A stretch of 64,000 nt of DNA. Origin: Faecalibacillus faecis (GTDB lineage Bacteria; Bacillota_I; Bacilli_A; Erysipelotrichales; Coprobacillaceae). Positions 26,601 through 36,174 of the stretch are shown piece after piece; position 1 is the first letter of the stretch; the number at the start of each line of letters is the position of its first letter. The stretch is from the NCBI RefSeq assembly GCF_003024675.1, contig NZ_PYLP01000012.1, positions 1 through 64,000 on the forward strand. Direction: 5' to 3'. The translations under genes were made by a program, and so were the position numbers. The notes beneath the pieces were generated by a model that worked only from the letters and a program-made list of their open reading frames with translations, searched no databases and was not told the DNA's origin.

Positions 26601-27533
26601 ATGACGAAGTATTTACTAAAACGTGTATTACAAGCTATTGGTGTCGTTTTTTGTATTTCGTTAATCACATTCTTTGTGTTAAACATTGTGCCTGGTAATC
26701 CAGTTGAAATCATGTTGGGTGAGTTCGCTGATCAAGCAACGATTGCACGTGTTACACATGAAATGGGATTAGATCAACCAATTTATATTCAGTATTTCAG
26801 CTGGTTAGGAAATATGCTTCAAGGGAACTTTGGAACATCATATTTCCAAAATAAACCAGTAATTGATATTTTAACAAGTTCATTTTTAGTAACAGCTAAG
26901 CTTGCTGGTATTGCTTATATATTAGCTGTTGTTTTAGGGGTAGTAGTAGGTGTTGTGGCTGCCGTTAATCATGGTAAATGGGTTGATTCGGTTTTAATGA
27001 CAATTTCTGTATTTGGTATTTCAGCTCCCGCATTCTGGATTGCTATCATCTTACAAATTGTTATCTGTTTGAAATTTAATTTATTGCCTTTATCAGGTAT
27101 TGAAAGTTTTAAATCATTTATCTTACCAGGTATTGCCTTAGGTACAAGATATGCAGCAAGTATTGCACGTATTACAAGAACAAGTATGTTAGATGTTTTA
27201 TCACAAGATTACATTCGTACAGCTGAAGCTAAAGGTTTAAAAGGTTGGGTTGTTACAATTAAACATGCTTTACGTAATGCGTTAATTCCAATTATTACAA
27301 TTGCAGGATCTGATTTAGGAAACATCTTAACAGGATCTGTCTTAGTAGAATCTGTATTTTCAATTCCTGGAATTGGAAAAATGTTAGTAGATAGTATTAA
27401 TACGCGTGATTTACCAATCGTTCAAGGTGGCGTTATGTATATTGCGGTTATTTGTGTCATTATGTATTTAGTAGTTGATTTACTTTATACAGTAGTTGAC
27501 CCAAGAATTCGTTTAGGAAAGGAGTCATCATAA
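26601..27533 (+). CDS. peptide ABC transporter permease (OppB/DppB type)
   Basis: From the ATG at 26601 the product has 310 residues. It begins MTKYLLKRVLQAIGVVFCIS, has the NIVPGNPVEIMLG element and six membrane helices. The EAA loop around EAKGLKGWVVTIKHALRNA (about 208-226) docks the ATPases. AAAAAGGAGG precedes this start; an 18-codon upstream extension runs through the intercistronic hairpin and is rejected. It pairs with the next gene to form the membrane channel. Confidence 0.94.
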   Translation: MTKYLLKRVLQAIGVVFCISLITFFVLNIVPGNPVEIMLGEFADQATIARVTHEMGLDQPIYIQYFSWLGNMLQGNFGTSYFQNKPVIDILTSSFLVTAKLAGIAYILAVVLGVVVGVVAAVNHGKWVDSVLMTISVFGISAPAFWIAIILQIVICLKFNLLPLSGIESFKSFILPGIALGTRYAASIARITRTSMLDVLSQDYIRTAEAKGLKGWVVTIKHALRNALIPIITIAGSDLGNILTGSVLVESVFSIPGIGKMLVDSINTRDLPIVQGGVMYIAVICVIMYLVVDLLYTVVDPRIRLGKESS

Positions 27534-27534
27534 A

Positions 27535-28404
27535 ATGTTTAAAAAGAAAAAAGATCAAACATATCAAAGTTATTGGTCAATCAGTTGGAACATTTTCAAG
27601 AAAAATAAAGTAGCAATGGTATGTTTATTCATCGTTATTCTTTTATGCCTAATTGCTTTATTTGCACCATTGATTGCTCCTTATGATCCAAACAAACAAG
27701 TTCTTACAGATCGTTTAATGAAACCTTGCGGACAACATTGGTTTGGTACAGATGATTTAGGAAGAGATATTTTCTCAAGAATTATTTATGGATGCCGTGT
27801 TTCTTTAAGTGTTGGTATCATTTCACAAATTATCGCAACAGTTATTGGGTATACAATGGGTGTTTGTGCCGGATATTTTGGTGGAAAAGTAGATTCTGTT
27901 ATTTCATTTTTAATTCAAGTATTTTCATCTTTTCCATTCTTATTATTTGCGATGGCAATCATGTTCGTTTTAGGACCAGGTTTAATTAACCTTTACTTAG
28001 CGCTCGGTCTTTTAGGTTGGGCTTCAACAGCCAGACTTATCCGTGGGGATGTTATGCGTCTTAAAAAGATGGAATACATCGATGCATGTAAAGTCAGCGG
28101 TGGAAATAGTTTTAGAATTATCATGAAACATTTATTACCTAACTGTTTATCAACATTAATCGTTACTGTAACATTAGGTGTTCCAAATGCAATTATGTCA
28201 GAAGCATCATTAAGCTTCTTAGGTTTAGGTGTTAAAGCACCAATGGCAAGCTGGGGTTCAATGATTAGTTTTTCACAACCATATATTCGTAGTGCAACAT
28301 ACTATTCAGTAATTCCAGGTTTAGCTATTATTATTACAGTATTAGCGTTCAATATGTTAGGTGATGGATTAAGAGATGCGCTTGATCCAAAATTAAGATC
28401 GTAA
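27535..28404 (+). CDS. peptide ABC transporter permease (OppC/DppC type)
   Basis: The 289-residue protein has an N-terminal cytoplasmic stretch, a first helix, the [19 protein letters not shown] motif (about 63-81) typical of OppC, five further helices and an EAA loop at [20 protein letters not shown]. It starts one base after the OppB-type gene stop, so the two are translated together and form the heterodimeric channel. Confidence 0.94.
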   Translation: MFKKKKDQTYQSYWSISWNIFKKNKVAMVCLFIVILLCLIALFAPLIAPYDPNKQVLTDRLMKPCGQHWFGTDDLGRDIFSRIIYGCRVSLSVGIISQIIATVIGYTMGVCAGYFGGKVDSVISFLIQVFSSFPFLLFAMAIMFVLGPGLINLYLALGLLGWASTARLIRGDVMRLKKMEYIDACKVSGGNSFRIIMKHLLPNCLSTLIVTVTLGVPNAIMSEASLSFLGLGVKAPMASWGSMISFSQPYIRSATYYSVIPGLAIIITVLAFNMLGDGLRDALDPKLRS

Positions 28405-28418
28405 AAAGGGGAAAAGAT

Positions 28419-29432
28419 ATGAGTGAAAATAAAGAATTATTAGAAGTCAAAGATCTTGGTATTACCTTCTTTACAGATCGTGGAGCGCTTCCTGCTGTAC
28501 AAGAGGTAAGTTTTAGTATCAAACCAGGAGAAACTTTAGGAGTTGTTGGAGAATCTGGTTGTGGTAAGAGTATGACAGCTTTATCATTAATGCAATTAAT
28601 TCCATCTCCTCCAGGTAAAATTACTGCTGGTGAAATTATGTATAAAGGAGAAGATTTATTAAAGAAATCTCCTAAAGAAATGAGAGATATTCGTGGTAAA
28701 GAAATCTCAATGATTTTCCAAGAGCCAATGACATCCTTAAATCCAGTTATTACTGTTGGAAAACAAATTATGGAAGCTGTTTTAACTCATGAAAAAATGA
28801 GTAAACAAGAAGCTAAAGAACGTGCTTTAGAAATGATTAAACTTGTAGGTATTCCAATGCCTGAAAAAGTATTTGCTTCTTGTCCTCATCAATTATCTGG
28901 TGGGATGAGACAAAGAATCATGATTGCGATGGCACTTTCATGTAATCCATCATTATTGATTTGTGATGAACCGACAACAGCGCTAGACGTTACAATTCAA
29001 GCACAAATCTTAAAATTAATTAATAAAATGAAAAAAGAATTAAATACAGCCGTATTATTAATTACACATGATATGGGTGTTATTTCAGAAATGGCAGATA
29101 ACGTGATTGTCATGTATGCAGGTAAGATCGTAGAATATACAAATGTAGAAGATTTATTTAAAAATCCTTTACACCCTTATACTATTGGTCTAAGAAGATC
29201 AATCCCTGATATCGATAGCGATGATCAAGAAGAATTGGAAGTTATTCCTGGTTCTGTACCAATGCTTTATGAACTTCCAAAAGGATGTTTCTTCGCACCA
29301 CGTTGTAAACATGCTAAAGAAATCTGTCATCAAGAATGTCCAGCAATGATGGAACATGGTGAAAACCATTTAGTTCGTTGTTGGAAATATCATGAAAGAT
29401 GGAATAAGGAGGATGTAGAAAATGGAAAATAA
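28419..29432 (+). CDS. peptide ABC transporter ATPase (OppD/DppD type)
   Basis: The 337-residue ATPase has a Walker [10 protein letters not shown] (about 45-53), signature [15 protein letters not shown] (about 158-172), Walker [13 protein letters not shown], and the C-terminal oligopeptide extension with a Cys cluster ([19 protein letters not shown]) that in this family can bind an Fe-S cluster. It powers import together with the following gene, whose start overlaps its last 11 bases. Confidence 0.95.
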   Translation: MSENKELLEVKDLGITFFTDRGALPAVQEVSFSIKPGETLGVVGESGCGKSMTALSLMQLIPSPPGKITAGEIMYKGEDLLKKSPKEMRDIRGKEISMIFQEPMTSLNPVITVGKQIMEAVLTHEKMSKQEAKERALEMIKLVGIPMPEKVFASCPHQLSGGMRQRIMIAMALSCNPSLLICDEPTTALDVTIQAQILKLINKMKKELNTAVLLITHDMGVISEMADNVIVMYAGKIVEYTNVEDLFKNPLHPYTIGLRRSIPDIDSDDQEELEVIPGSVPMLYELPKGCFFAPRCKHAKEICHQECPAMMEHGENHLVRCWKYHERWNKEDVENGK

Positions 29433-30408
29433 TCAAGACGTTTTATTAAAAGTAGAACATTTAAAGAAATATTATTCTATTAAATCATCTTCTTTAAGAG
29501 GTAAAAAAAGCGTTGTTAAAGCGGTAGATGATATTAGCTTTGATGTTAAAATAGGAGAAACTTTTGGGATTGTTGGTGAATCTGGATGTGGTAAATCAAC
29601 AATGGGTAAAAGTGTAATCCGTCTAATTGAACCAACTGAAGGAAAGGTTATCTTAGATGGTCAAGATTTTACAAGCTTAAAAGGTAAAGAATTACAAGAA
29701 GCACGTGATAAAATCAAATTGATTTTCCAAGATCCTTATGCTTCTTTAAATCCACGTATGACAGTTAAAGATATTATTGCTGAACCAATTGATATCGCTA
29801 AATGTTATAAAACAAAAGAAGAACGTGATGCACGTGTTGTGGAAGTTATGAAACAAGTTGGTTTAAATTTAGATTACATGTATCGTTATCCTCATGAATT
29901 TTCAGGAGGACAAAGACAACGTATTGGGATTGCCCGTGCAATTGCTTTACAACCAAAATTGATTATTTGTGATGAACCTGTTTCAGCGTTAGATGTTTCA
30001 ATTCAAGCAAAAATCATTAACTTATTAAATGAATTACAAGAAAAAATGGGTATTGCTTATATCTTCATTTCCCATGACTTAAGTGTTGTAAAACATATTG
30101 CTGATAGAGTAGGGGTTATGTATTTAGGTAATATGATGGAAATGGCTGATACAGAATCACTTTATGCCAAACCATTACATCCTTATACTCAAGCACTTTT
30201 CTCAGCAATTCCAAGAATCGGAAAAGAAAGAATTGAAGATAAACAAATCTTAGGTGGCGATGTGCCAAGTCCAGCCAACCCACCAAAAGGATGTCGTTTC
30301 TGTACAAGATGTCCGAAAGTAATGGATATTTGTAAAACAGATAGACCCGATTTTAAAGAAGTAGAACCAGGTCATTTCTGTGCATGTCATTTATATGATA
30401 AAAAGTAA
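29422..30408 (+). CDS. peptide ABC transporter ATPase (OppF/DppF type)
   Basis: The 328-residue ATPase has a Walker [10 protein letters not shown] (about 53-61), signature [15 protein letters not shown], Walker [13 protein letters not shown] and the C-terminal Cys-rich extension ([15 protein letters not shown]). AAGGAGGATGTAGAAA lies before the ATG inside the end of the OppD-type gene, giving coupled expression. Confidence 0.95.
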   Translation: MENNQDVLLKVEHLKKYYSIKSSSLRGKKSVVKAVDDISFDVKIGETFGIVGESGCGKSTMGKSVIRLIEPTEGKVILDGQDFTSLKGKELQEARDKIKLIFQDPYASLNPRMTVKDIIAEPIDIAKCYKTKEERDARVVEVMKQVGLNLDYMYRYPHEFSGGQRQRIGIARAIALQPKLIICDEPVSALDVSIQAKIINLLNELQEKMGIAYIFISHDLSVVKHIADRVGVMYLGNMMEMADTESLYAKPLHPYTQALFSAIPRIGKERIEDKQILGGDVPSPANPPKGCRFCTRCPKVMDICKTDRPDFKEVEPGHFCACHLYDKK

Positions 30409-30423
30409 AAGAGGTATTATAAA

Positions 30424-31464
30424 ATGGAAATGAATATTGACAAAAAAGAATTAGTTGAATTATGTGAAGAATTTATTAATGTACCAAGTCCAGTAAGCTA
30501 TTATGAAGAAGTTGGTGCTTTATTAGAAAAAAAAGCAGCTGAATTTGGTTATGAAGTGACTTATGATCGTAAAAGAACAGCTTACATTACTTTAGAAGGA
30601 GAAGATAATTCTAAAACAGTATGTATGGGTGCTCACTTAGATACAATTGGTTTAGTTGTTCGTCATATTGACGATAACGGTCATTTAATTGTAAGACAAT
30701 TAGGTGGTGTTAACTACCACAGTATGGAAGGTGAAGGTGTTACTCTTATTACAAGAGATGGACGCAAATATAGAGGTATGGTTATTTGTAAATCACACTC
30801 AGTTCATGTATTTGAAGATGCAAGAACAATGCCAAGAGATGAAGACCATATGGAAGTTATCTTACATGAAGATGTTCATTCTAAAGAAGATGTTATGGCT
30901 TTAGGTATTGATCATGGTGATGTGATCTCTGTAGATCCTCATTTTGAATATACACCATCAGGATATGTTGTTTCACGTTATATTGATGATAAAGCTGCTG
31001 TTGCTGCATTAATTGAAATGATAGCTTACTTCAAAAGAAATAACTTAAAACCAAAATATCGTACATTATTAGCTTTCCCAATTTATGAAGAAATCGGACA
31101 TGGTGGAGCTTATGTACCAGAAGAAGTAGAAGAATATGTTGCTTTAGATATCGGATTAATTGGGCCTGATTATCATGCTGATGAAAAAACAGTAAGTATC
31201 TGTGCTAAAGATAACTATTCTCCATATGATAGAGAACTTACTACAAGAATTATCAACCAAGCTAAAAAAACAAACTTAAATTATTGTGTTGATGTTTTCT
31301 TCCATTATGGAACAGATGCTAATGCAGCAATTCGTGCAGGTAATAATGTTTATGCTGCTGCATTTGGTATGGCTGTGATCAATTCACATGGTAAAGAACG
31401 TTGTCATATTGATTCAATCGTAGATACAACAAAACTTGCAATTGCATATGCCTTGGATTTATAA
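30424..31464 (+). CDS. M42-family aminopeptidase
   Basis: The 346-residue protein has the M42/M20-like metal and catalytic residues in order: GAHLDTIG (about 67-74), RYIDDKAAVAALIEM (about 179-193), YEEIGHGG (about 220-227), ALDIG and a final NSHGKERCH near residue 320. M42 enzymes are cytosolic, cobalt- or zinc-dependent aminopeptidases that degrade short peptides. As the last gene of the peptide-import operon it would trim the imported peptides. A predicted terminator directly follows. Confidence 0.92.
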   Translation: MEMNIDKKELVELCEEFINVPSPVSYYEEVGALLEKKAAEFGYEVTYDRKRTAYITLEGEDNSKTVCMGAHLDTIGLVVRHIDDNGHLIVRQLGGVNYHSMEGEGVTLITRDGRKYRGMVICKSHSVHVFEDARTMPRDEDHMEVILHEDVHSKEDVMALGIDHGDVISVDPHFEYTPSGYVVSRYIDDKAAVAALIEMIAYFKRNNLKPKYRTLLAFPIYEEIGHGGAYVPEEVEEYVALDIGLIGPDYHADEKTVSICAKDNYSPYDRELTTRIINQAKKTNLNYCVDVFFHYGTDANAAIRAGNNVYAAAFGMAVINSHGKERCHIDSIVDTTKLAIAYALDL

Positions 31465-31490
31465 AAAAGTGGAGCTTTTGCTCCTTTTTT
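31463..31490 (+). terminator. terminator of the peptide-transport operon
   Basis: GGAGC (31471-31475) and GCTCC (31480-31484) with flanking A and T tracts, loop TTTT, then six Ts. Confidence 0.8.
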
Positions 31491-31502
31491 AAATGTATAA
31501 GT

Positions 31503-31514
31503 TGTGTATACAAT
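31503..31514. promoter_or_regulatory. upstream half of a paired GntR-type site before aconitase
   Basis: TGTGTATACAAT matches 10 of 12 positions of ATTGTATACAAT. It is centred 93 bp upstream of the perfect site at 31596-31607, a spacing compatible with cooperative binding by looping. Confidence 0.4.
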
Positions 31515-31568
31515 ATACAATTTTATAAGAAAAAGACTATAAAATTCCCTTTATTTGCTTAGAATGTA

Positions 31569-31607
31569 TTTACAATAATACATATTGAATGTATAATTGT
31601 ATACAAT
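31569..31607 (+). promoter_or_regulatory. aconitase promoter overlapped by a perfect operator
   Basis: TTTACA (31569-31574) and TATAAT (31592-31597) are 17 bp apart. The perfect palindrome ATTGTATACAAT (31596-31607) overlaps the -10 box and the transcription start, a repressing position. The regulator is probably the FCD-type GntR protein encoded as the third gene of this operon. Confidence 0.78.
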
Positions 31608-31630
31608 CGTAATAAGGGGGACGTAGAATA

Positions 31631-33550
31631 ATGAATTTAGCGTATAAAATTTTAAGTTCTAAACTTAAAAGTGGTGAGTTAGTTGCTGGTCAACAAATAG
31701 GTATTCAAATTGACCAAACATTAACTCAAGATTCAACAGGAACAATGGCTTACTTACAATTAGAAGCAATGGGAATTGAACATGTTGCTGTTGAAAAGGC
31801 AGTTGCTTATATTGATCACAATATGTTACAAACAGGTTTTGAAAATATGGATGATCATGAATTTATCCGTAGTGTTGCAAAGAAACATGGAATTACTTTT
31901 TCTAAACCAGGTAATGGTGTTTGTCACCAATTACAATTAGAAAACTTTGCGAAACCAGGAAAAACATTAGTAGGTTCTGATTCACATACACCAACATGTG
32001 GTGCGATGGGAATGATTGCTATTGGGGCAGGGGGATTAGATGTCGCTGTAGCAATGGCAACAGGTACATATTATTTACAATGTCCAAGTGTTGTTAGAGT
32101 GAATTTAGTAGGTAAAAAAGCAAAATGGGCTTCGGCTAAAGATGTTATTTTATATATTTTACAACAATTATCTGTCAAAGGTGGAGTCAATAAGATTATT
32201 GAATACACTGGAGAAGGTTTAAAAGAATTATCATTAACAGATCGTGCAACTATTTGTAATATGGGGGCTGAATTAGGGGCAACGACTTCTGTCTTTCCAA
32301 CAGATGAAATTACGAAAGAATATTTAATTCAACAAGGAAGAGAAGAAGATTATGTTGAATTAAAAGCAGATGAAGATGCTACATATGATGAAGAAATTAC
32401 TGTTGATTTATCAAAATTAGTACCATTAACTGCCAAACCACATAGTCCAGATGCTGTTGTACCAGTAAGTGAATTAAGAGGAATGAAAATCAATCAAGTA
32501 GTGATTGGTTCATGTACAAACTCATCACTTCCTGATATGTTAAAAGCTGCAAAAATCTTAAAAGGAAGAAGAGTCGCAACACATGTTTCACTTGTTATTG
32601 CACCAGGTTCTTCAAGTATTCTGGCAATGCTTTCTAAATGTGGCGCTTTAGCGGACATGGTTGCTGCTGGTGCTCGAATTCTTGAATGCGGTTGTGGTCC
32701 ATGTATTGGTATGGGACAAGCACCACTTTCTAAAGGTGTTTCTTTAAGAACAATAAATCGTAACTTTAAAGGACGTTCAGGAACAAATGATGCCAGTGTT
32801 TATCTAGTATCACCTGAAGTGGCTGCTTTAAGTGCAATCAAAGGTTATTTAACAGATGAATTTGAAGATGATATGTATTTAGATGATATTGAAAATACAC
32901 CATTTGTGAAGAATAAGAATTTCTTTATTGATGAATATGATCCTCAAAATGAAGTATATATGGGACCAAATATTAAACCTGTTCCTCGTGGAGATAAATT
33001 GCCTGACACCTTTACTGGTAAAGTATGTTTAAAAGTAGGAGATAATATTTCTACAGACCATATCGTACCATCAGATTCTAAATTACTTCCATATCGAAGT
33101 AATGTTCCACATCTAGCAAAATTCTCTTTCTGTAAAGTAGATGATCAATTCTATAATAGATGTATTGAAAATGGAGGAGGATTTATTGTTGGTGGAGATA
33201 ACTATGGTCAAGGTTCTTCACGTGAACATGCAGCCCTTGTTCCTAATTATTTAAAAATTAAAGCAATCTTCGCTATTTCATTTGCGAGAATTCATCGTTC
33301 TAACTTAATTAATAATGGTATTTTACCACTTGTTATTGATCAAAAAGATTATGATTTCTTTAATGATCAAGATGAATATGAATTAATAAATTTATTAGAT
33401 AGTGTTGAAAACAATAAAGCTATTACAGTAATCAATAAAACAAATAATCAAACAATTACGGTAAAATTAAAATTATCACCTAGAGAAAAAACAATGATTC
33501 AATATGGTGGTTTATTAAATGCAATTAAAGAATTAGGAGGTGACTTTTAA
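31631..33550 (+). CDS. aconitate hydratase
   Basis: The 639-residue enzyme has the aconitase/homoaconitase layout: GSDSHTPTCGAMGMIAIGAGG (near 118-138), the 4Fe-4S cysteines with VIGSCTNSS (about 292-300) and ECGCGPCIGMGQAP (about 354-367), and a C-terminal swivel domain with GDNISTDHI and GQGSSREHAALVP. It isomerises citrate to isocitrate. At about 640 residues it belongs to the shorter bacterial aconitase type rather than the 900-residue AcnA. It forms an operon with isocitrate dehydrogenase. Confidence 0.93.
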   Translation: MNLAYKILSSKLKSGELVAGQQIGIQIDQTLTQDSTGTMAYLQLEAMGIEHVAVEKAVAYIDHNMLQTGFENMDDHEFIRSVAKKHGITFSKPGNGVCHQLQLENFAKPGKTLVGSDSHTPTCGAMGMIAIGAGGLDVAVAMATGTYYLQCPSVVRVNLVGKKAKWASAKDVILYILQQLSVKGGVNKIIEYTGEGLKELSLTDRATICNMGAELGATTSVFPTDEITKEYLIQQGREEDYVELKADEDATYDEEITVDLSKLVPLTAKPHSPDAVVPVSELRGMKINQVVIGSCTNSSLPDMLKAAKILKGRRVATHVSLVIAPGSSSILAMLSKCGALADMVAAGARILECGCGPCIGMGQAPLSKGVSLRTINRNFKGRSGTNDASVYLVSPEVAALSAIKGYLTDEFEDDMYLDDIENTPFVKNKNFFIDEYDPQNEVYMGPNIKPVPRGDKLPDTFTGKVCLKVGDNISTDHIVPSDSKLLPYRSNVPHLAKFSFCKVDDQFYNRCIENGGGFIVGGDNYGQGSSREHAALVPNYLKIKAIFAISFARIHRSNLINNGILPLVIDQKDYDFFNDQDEYELINLLDSVENNKAITVINKTNNQTITVKLKLSPREKTMIQYGGLLNAIKELGGDF

Positions 33551-34542
33551 TGAAAGCAGTTTTAATCCCAGGTGATGGAATTGGTAAAGAAATTTCACAA
33601 AGCGTGGTTGATATTACCAAAGCCATGAACTTAGATATTGAATGGGTCGAATACCAAGCAGGTGCAGAATATGCAGCTAAAACAAAAGAAGTCTTTGAAC
33701 CAGGTTTAGTTGATGCCATCAAGGAGTACAAATGGGCATTAAAAGGTCCAACAGCAACTCCTATTGGGACTGGTTTTAGAAGTGTCAATGTTGCTTTAAG
33801 ACAAAAATTTGCGACTTATGCTAATGTTAGACCAATTCGTTCTTTTAAAGGAATTGATTCTAAATATGAAAATATTGATCTTGTCATGATTCGTGAAAAT
33901 ACCGAAGATTTATATAAAGGTATTGAATACATGGTAGGTGAAGATGTCGCTCATGGTATCAAATTAATTACTAGAGAAGCTAGTGAAAAGATTTGTCGTT
34001 ATGCTTTTGAATATGCTAAGGCAAATGGAAGAAAAAAAGTCACTGCCATTCATAAAGCAAATATTATGAAATTTACAGATGGATTATTCTTAGAATGTTT
34101 TAGAAATGTTGGTAAGGATTATCCAGAAATTGAAAAACAAGAAGTTATCATAGATAATATGTGCATGCAACTTGTTTTAAGACCAGAAACATTTGATGTA
34201 TTGGTTGCACCAAACTTATATGGAGATATTGTTTCTGATTTATGTGCCGGTTTAGTCGGTGGTTTAGGTTTTGCACCTAGTGGAAATATTGGTGATGAAT
34301 ATCGTATTTATGAAGCAGTACATGGAAGTGCTCCTGATATTGCGGGTCAAGGTATTGCCAATCCAAGTGCTCTTCTTTTAGCATTTGCATTAATGTTAGA
34401 AGCTTTAGGACAAAATGATCAAGCCACTCGATTACGTGATGCACTATCAAAAGTCGTAGAAGAGGGGAAAATTGTAACGCGTGACATTGGTGGAAATGCT
34501 TCTACAAAAGAGTTTACGCAAGCAATTATAGATAGGTTATAG
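33550..34542 (+). CDS. isocitrate dehydrogenase, NAD-type (isocitrate/isopropylmalate dehydrogenase family)
   Basis: The 330-residue enzyme has the family motifs [10 protein letters not shown] (about 6-15), [17 protein letters not shown] (about 87-103), [13 protein letters not shown] (about 114-126) and the nucleotide-binding [18 protein letters not shown] (about 257-274). The HGSAPDIAG stretch and neighbouring aconitase favour isocitrate oxidation to 2-oxoglutarate over isopropylmalate. The ATG overlaps the aconitase stop codon. Together the two enzymes supply the carbon skeleton for glutamate and glutamine. Confidence 0.92.
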   Translation: MKAVLIPGDGIGKEISQSVVDITKAMNLDIEWVEYQAGAEYAAKTKEVFEPGLVDAIKEYKWALKGPTATPIGTGFRSVNVALRQKFATYANVRPIRSFKGIDSKYENIDLVMIRENTEDLYKGIEYMVGEDVAHGIKLITREASEKICRYAFEYAKANGRKKVTAIHKANIMKFTDGLFLECFRNVGKDYPEIEKQEVIIDNMCMQLVLRPETFDVLVAPNLYGDIVSDLCAGLVGGLGFAPSGNIGDEYRIYEAVHGSAPDIAGQGIANPSALLLAFALMLEALGQNDQATRLRDALSKVVEEGKIVTRDIGGNASTKEFTQAIIDRL

Positions 34543-34543
34543 T

Positions 34544-35230
34544 ATGAAAAAAAACATTTTAGAAAATGCAGGACATGGTTCCTTAGGACATCGTATCTTT
34601 TGTATTTTAAGAGATAAAATTTTAAATGAAGAATATGAAAAAGGACAAAAATTAAATGAAGTTGTTCTTTCTAAAGAATTAAATATTTCTAGAACACCTA
34701 TTCGAGAAGCTTTAAAACAATTAGAATTAGAAGGACTTGTTAAAAGTATTCCTAATAAAGGCGTTTATGTTTTAGGTTTTTCATCAAGAGATATAGATGA
34801 TATGTTAGAAATTCGTGTTGTTTTAGAAAGTTTATCTGTACAACTTGCCATTGATCGTATTACTCAAGAAGAATTAGATCGTATTAAAGAAATCTATGAT
34901 TTATTAGAATTCTATGCTGAAAAAAATGATCAAGAACGTTTTACAGAAGTGAATATTGATTTCCATGAAGCTATCTATCGAGCAACGCATTCTCAATACT
35001 TTGAACAATTGTTATCAGATATTAACTATTATATTCATGTTACTTCAAAACATTCTATTAAACAACCAAATCGTCTTATTGAAGCAGCACGAGAACATAA
35101 AGAAATCTATGATGCTATTGTGAAAAAAGATAAAGCACTTGCCAAAGCAAATGTAGAAAAACATATTAGAAAAACACAATCTTTAGTAAGAAATTACTAT
35201 GATGAAAAAGACGAAGCAACAGAAGAATAG
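34544..35230 (+). CDS. GntR-family regulator, FadR/FCD subfamily
   Basis: The 228-residue protein has a winged helix (about 10-75; LSKELNISRTPIREALKQLE) and a helical FCD domain (about 80-215) with potential metal ligands in NIDFHEAIYRATHS and a later EH pair. FCD proteins sense organic acids or amino acids. It begins one base after the isocitrate dehydrogenase gene. A palindrome suited to this family (ATTGTATACAAT) lies in the operon promoter, at the glycine-riboswitch symporter promoter and near the peptide-transporter promoter, so it is probably a local regulator of amino-acid and 2-oxoglutarate metabolism. Confidence 0.92.
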   Translation: MKKNILENAGHGSLGHRIFCILRDKILNEEYEKGQKLNEVVLSKELNISRTPIREALKQLELEGLVKSIPNKGVYVLGFSSRDIDDMLEIRVVLESLSVQLAIDRITQEELDRIKEIYDLLEFYAEKNDQERFTEVNIDFHEAIYRATHSQYFEQLLSDINYYIHVTSKHSIKQPNRLIEAAREHKEIYDAIVKKDKALAKANVEKHIRKTQSLVRNYYDEKDEATEE

Positions 35231-35234
35231 TGCG

Positions 35235-35257
35235 AGAGAGGGCAACCTCTCTTTTTT
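35235..35257 (+). terminator. terminator of the aconitase operon
   Basis: AGAGAGG (35235-35241), GCAA loop, CCTCTCT (35246-35252), then Ts. Confidence 0.88.
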
Positions 35258-35317
35258 ATAAATTGTAATTCTTAAAAAATGTGTTATTTTAAGAAATTGA
35301 AAAAAAGAGATGATGTT

Positions 35318-35650
35318 TTGAATACGTTTAAAGAAAGAAGTAATTATCTAAAAGCAATCGCATTGATGTCAATCTTTACTTTTATTTTTCTAGGAATAGA
35401 GTATTTATTTGTTGACATGATTTCTCTTTTAGTTTCTGAAAATAGAGTTGTTTTATCACAAAATTATGTATTAGGAATGAGTTGTCTAGGATTTATTTTA
35501 TATCCCTTATATAATCGTTATTTTAAAGGATTATCTCGTAAAATATGTATCGTAATCAGTATCACTATTATTGGACTGATTACCATTTTTTATTTACATC
35601 CAATCTGTCCTCTTACACTTATAACAGGACTTGTCTTATTTCTTTTTTAG
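35318..35650 (+). pseudogene. fragment of a multi-helix MFS-like membrane domain
   Basis: About 110 residues with four hydrophobic helices begin LNTFKERSNYLKAIALMSIF from a possible TTG at 35318 (the frame is open from 35279). The sequence resembles the N-terminal half of MFS-type membrane domains found alone or in LuxR-type sensors, but is far too short. It stops at TAG (35648-35650) within a T-rich run. The next frame continues with FLGGLGG and then becomes an unrelated surface-protein tail. I read it as a decayed gene; the exact parent family is uncertain. Confidence 0.55.
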
Positions 35651-36099
35651 GAGGGTTAGGTGGTATTACTTCTTCATCATATTGGAATAAACGCTATGGT
35701 AGCCAAAAAGGAAGCTGGGGGAATCTTATTGATTCCTTTAAAGAAAATACAAAATATGTCTATAGTATATATCTTAAATTAAATGATAAAGGATATAATG
35801 AAAATTACTATTTTGATAAAAATACAAAGCTAATCATTAACGGGAAAACAATTGATCTTCCTCTTGAATCAATAAATGTTGATGAATTAGAAGGAGATAC
35901 TATTTGGTATTCTAATGTTTTAGAAATGACACCAGAATTACAAAACATTAAAATAAAAACATCACAAGAAACGAAAAAAGAAAATACAAATACAAAAGTA
36001 AAAACAGGCGATAATACCAAGTATATGGTCTATATGGGATTAATAGGGTTAAGCTTATTAGGTGCTTATTGTATTATTATGAAAAACTATATTCATTAA
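35650..36099 (+). pseudogene. C-terminal remnant of a KTGD-ending surface protein, out of frame with the fragment before it
   Basis: About 149 residues follow the frame break. A beta-rich stretch (KYVYSIYLKLNDKGYNEN through INGKTIDLPLE) resembles repeated domains of secreted Firmicute surface proteins. It is followed by a polar linker (TSQETKKENTNTKVKTGDNT), a hydrophobic helix and a short polar tail. VKTGD plus helix plus tail is a sorting-signal-like ending without a canonical LPXTG. Signal peptide and main domains are missing, so the gene is 5'-truncated, probably by a deletion that joined it to the membrane-domain fragment. Confidence 0.6.
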
Positions 36100-36136
36100 C
36101 TGTACAGAAATCATTGTACAGTTTCTTTTTTTTTTG
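36098..36136 (+). terminator. terminator after the surface-protein remnant
   Basis: AACTGTACA (36098-36106) pairs with TGTACAGTT (36115-36123), followed by a long T-run. Confidence 0.85.
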
Positions 36137-36174
36137 ACAAAGTGTTATAATAAAAATCGAATTGGGGGAGAGTT

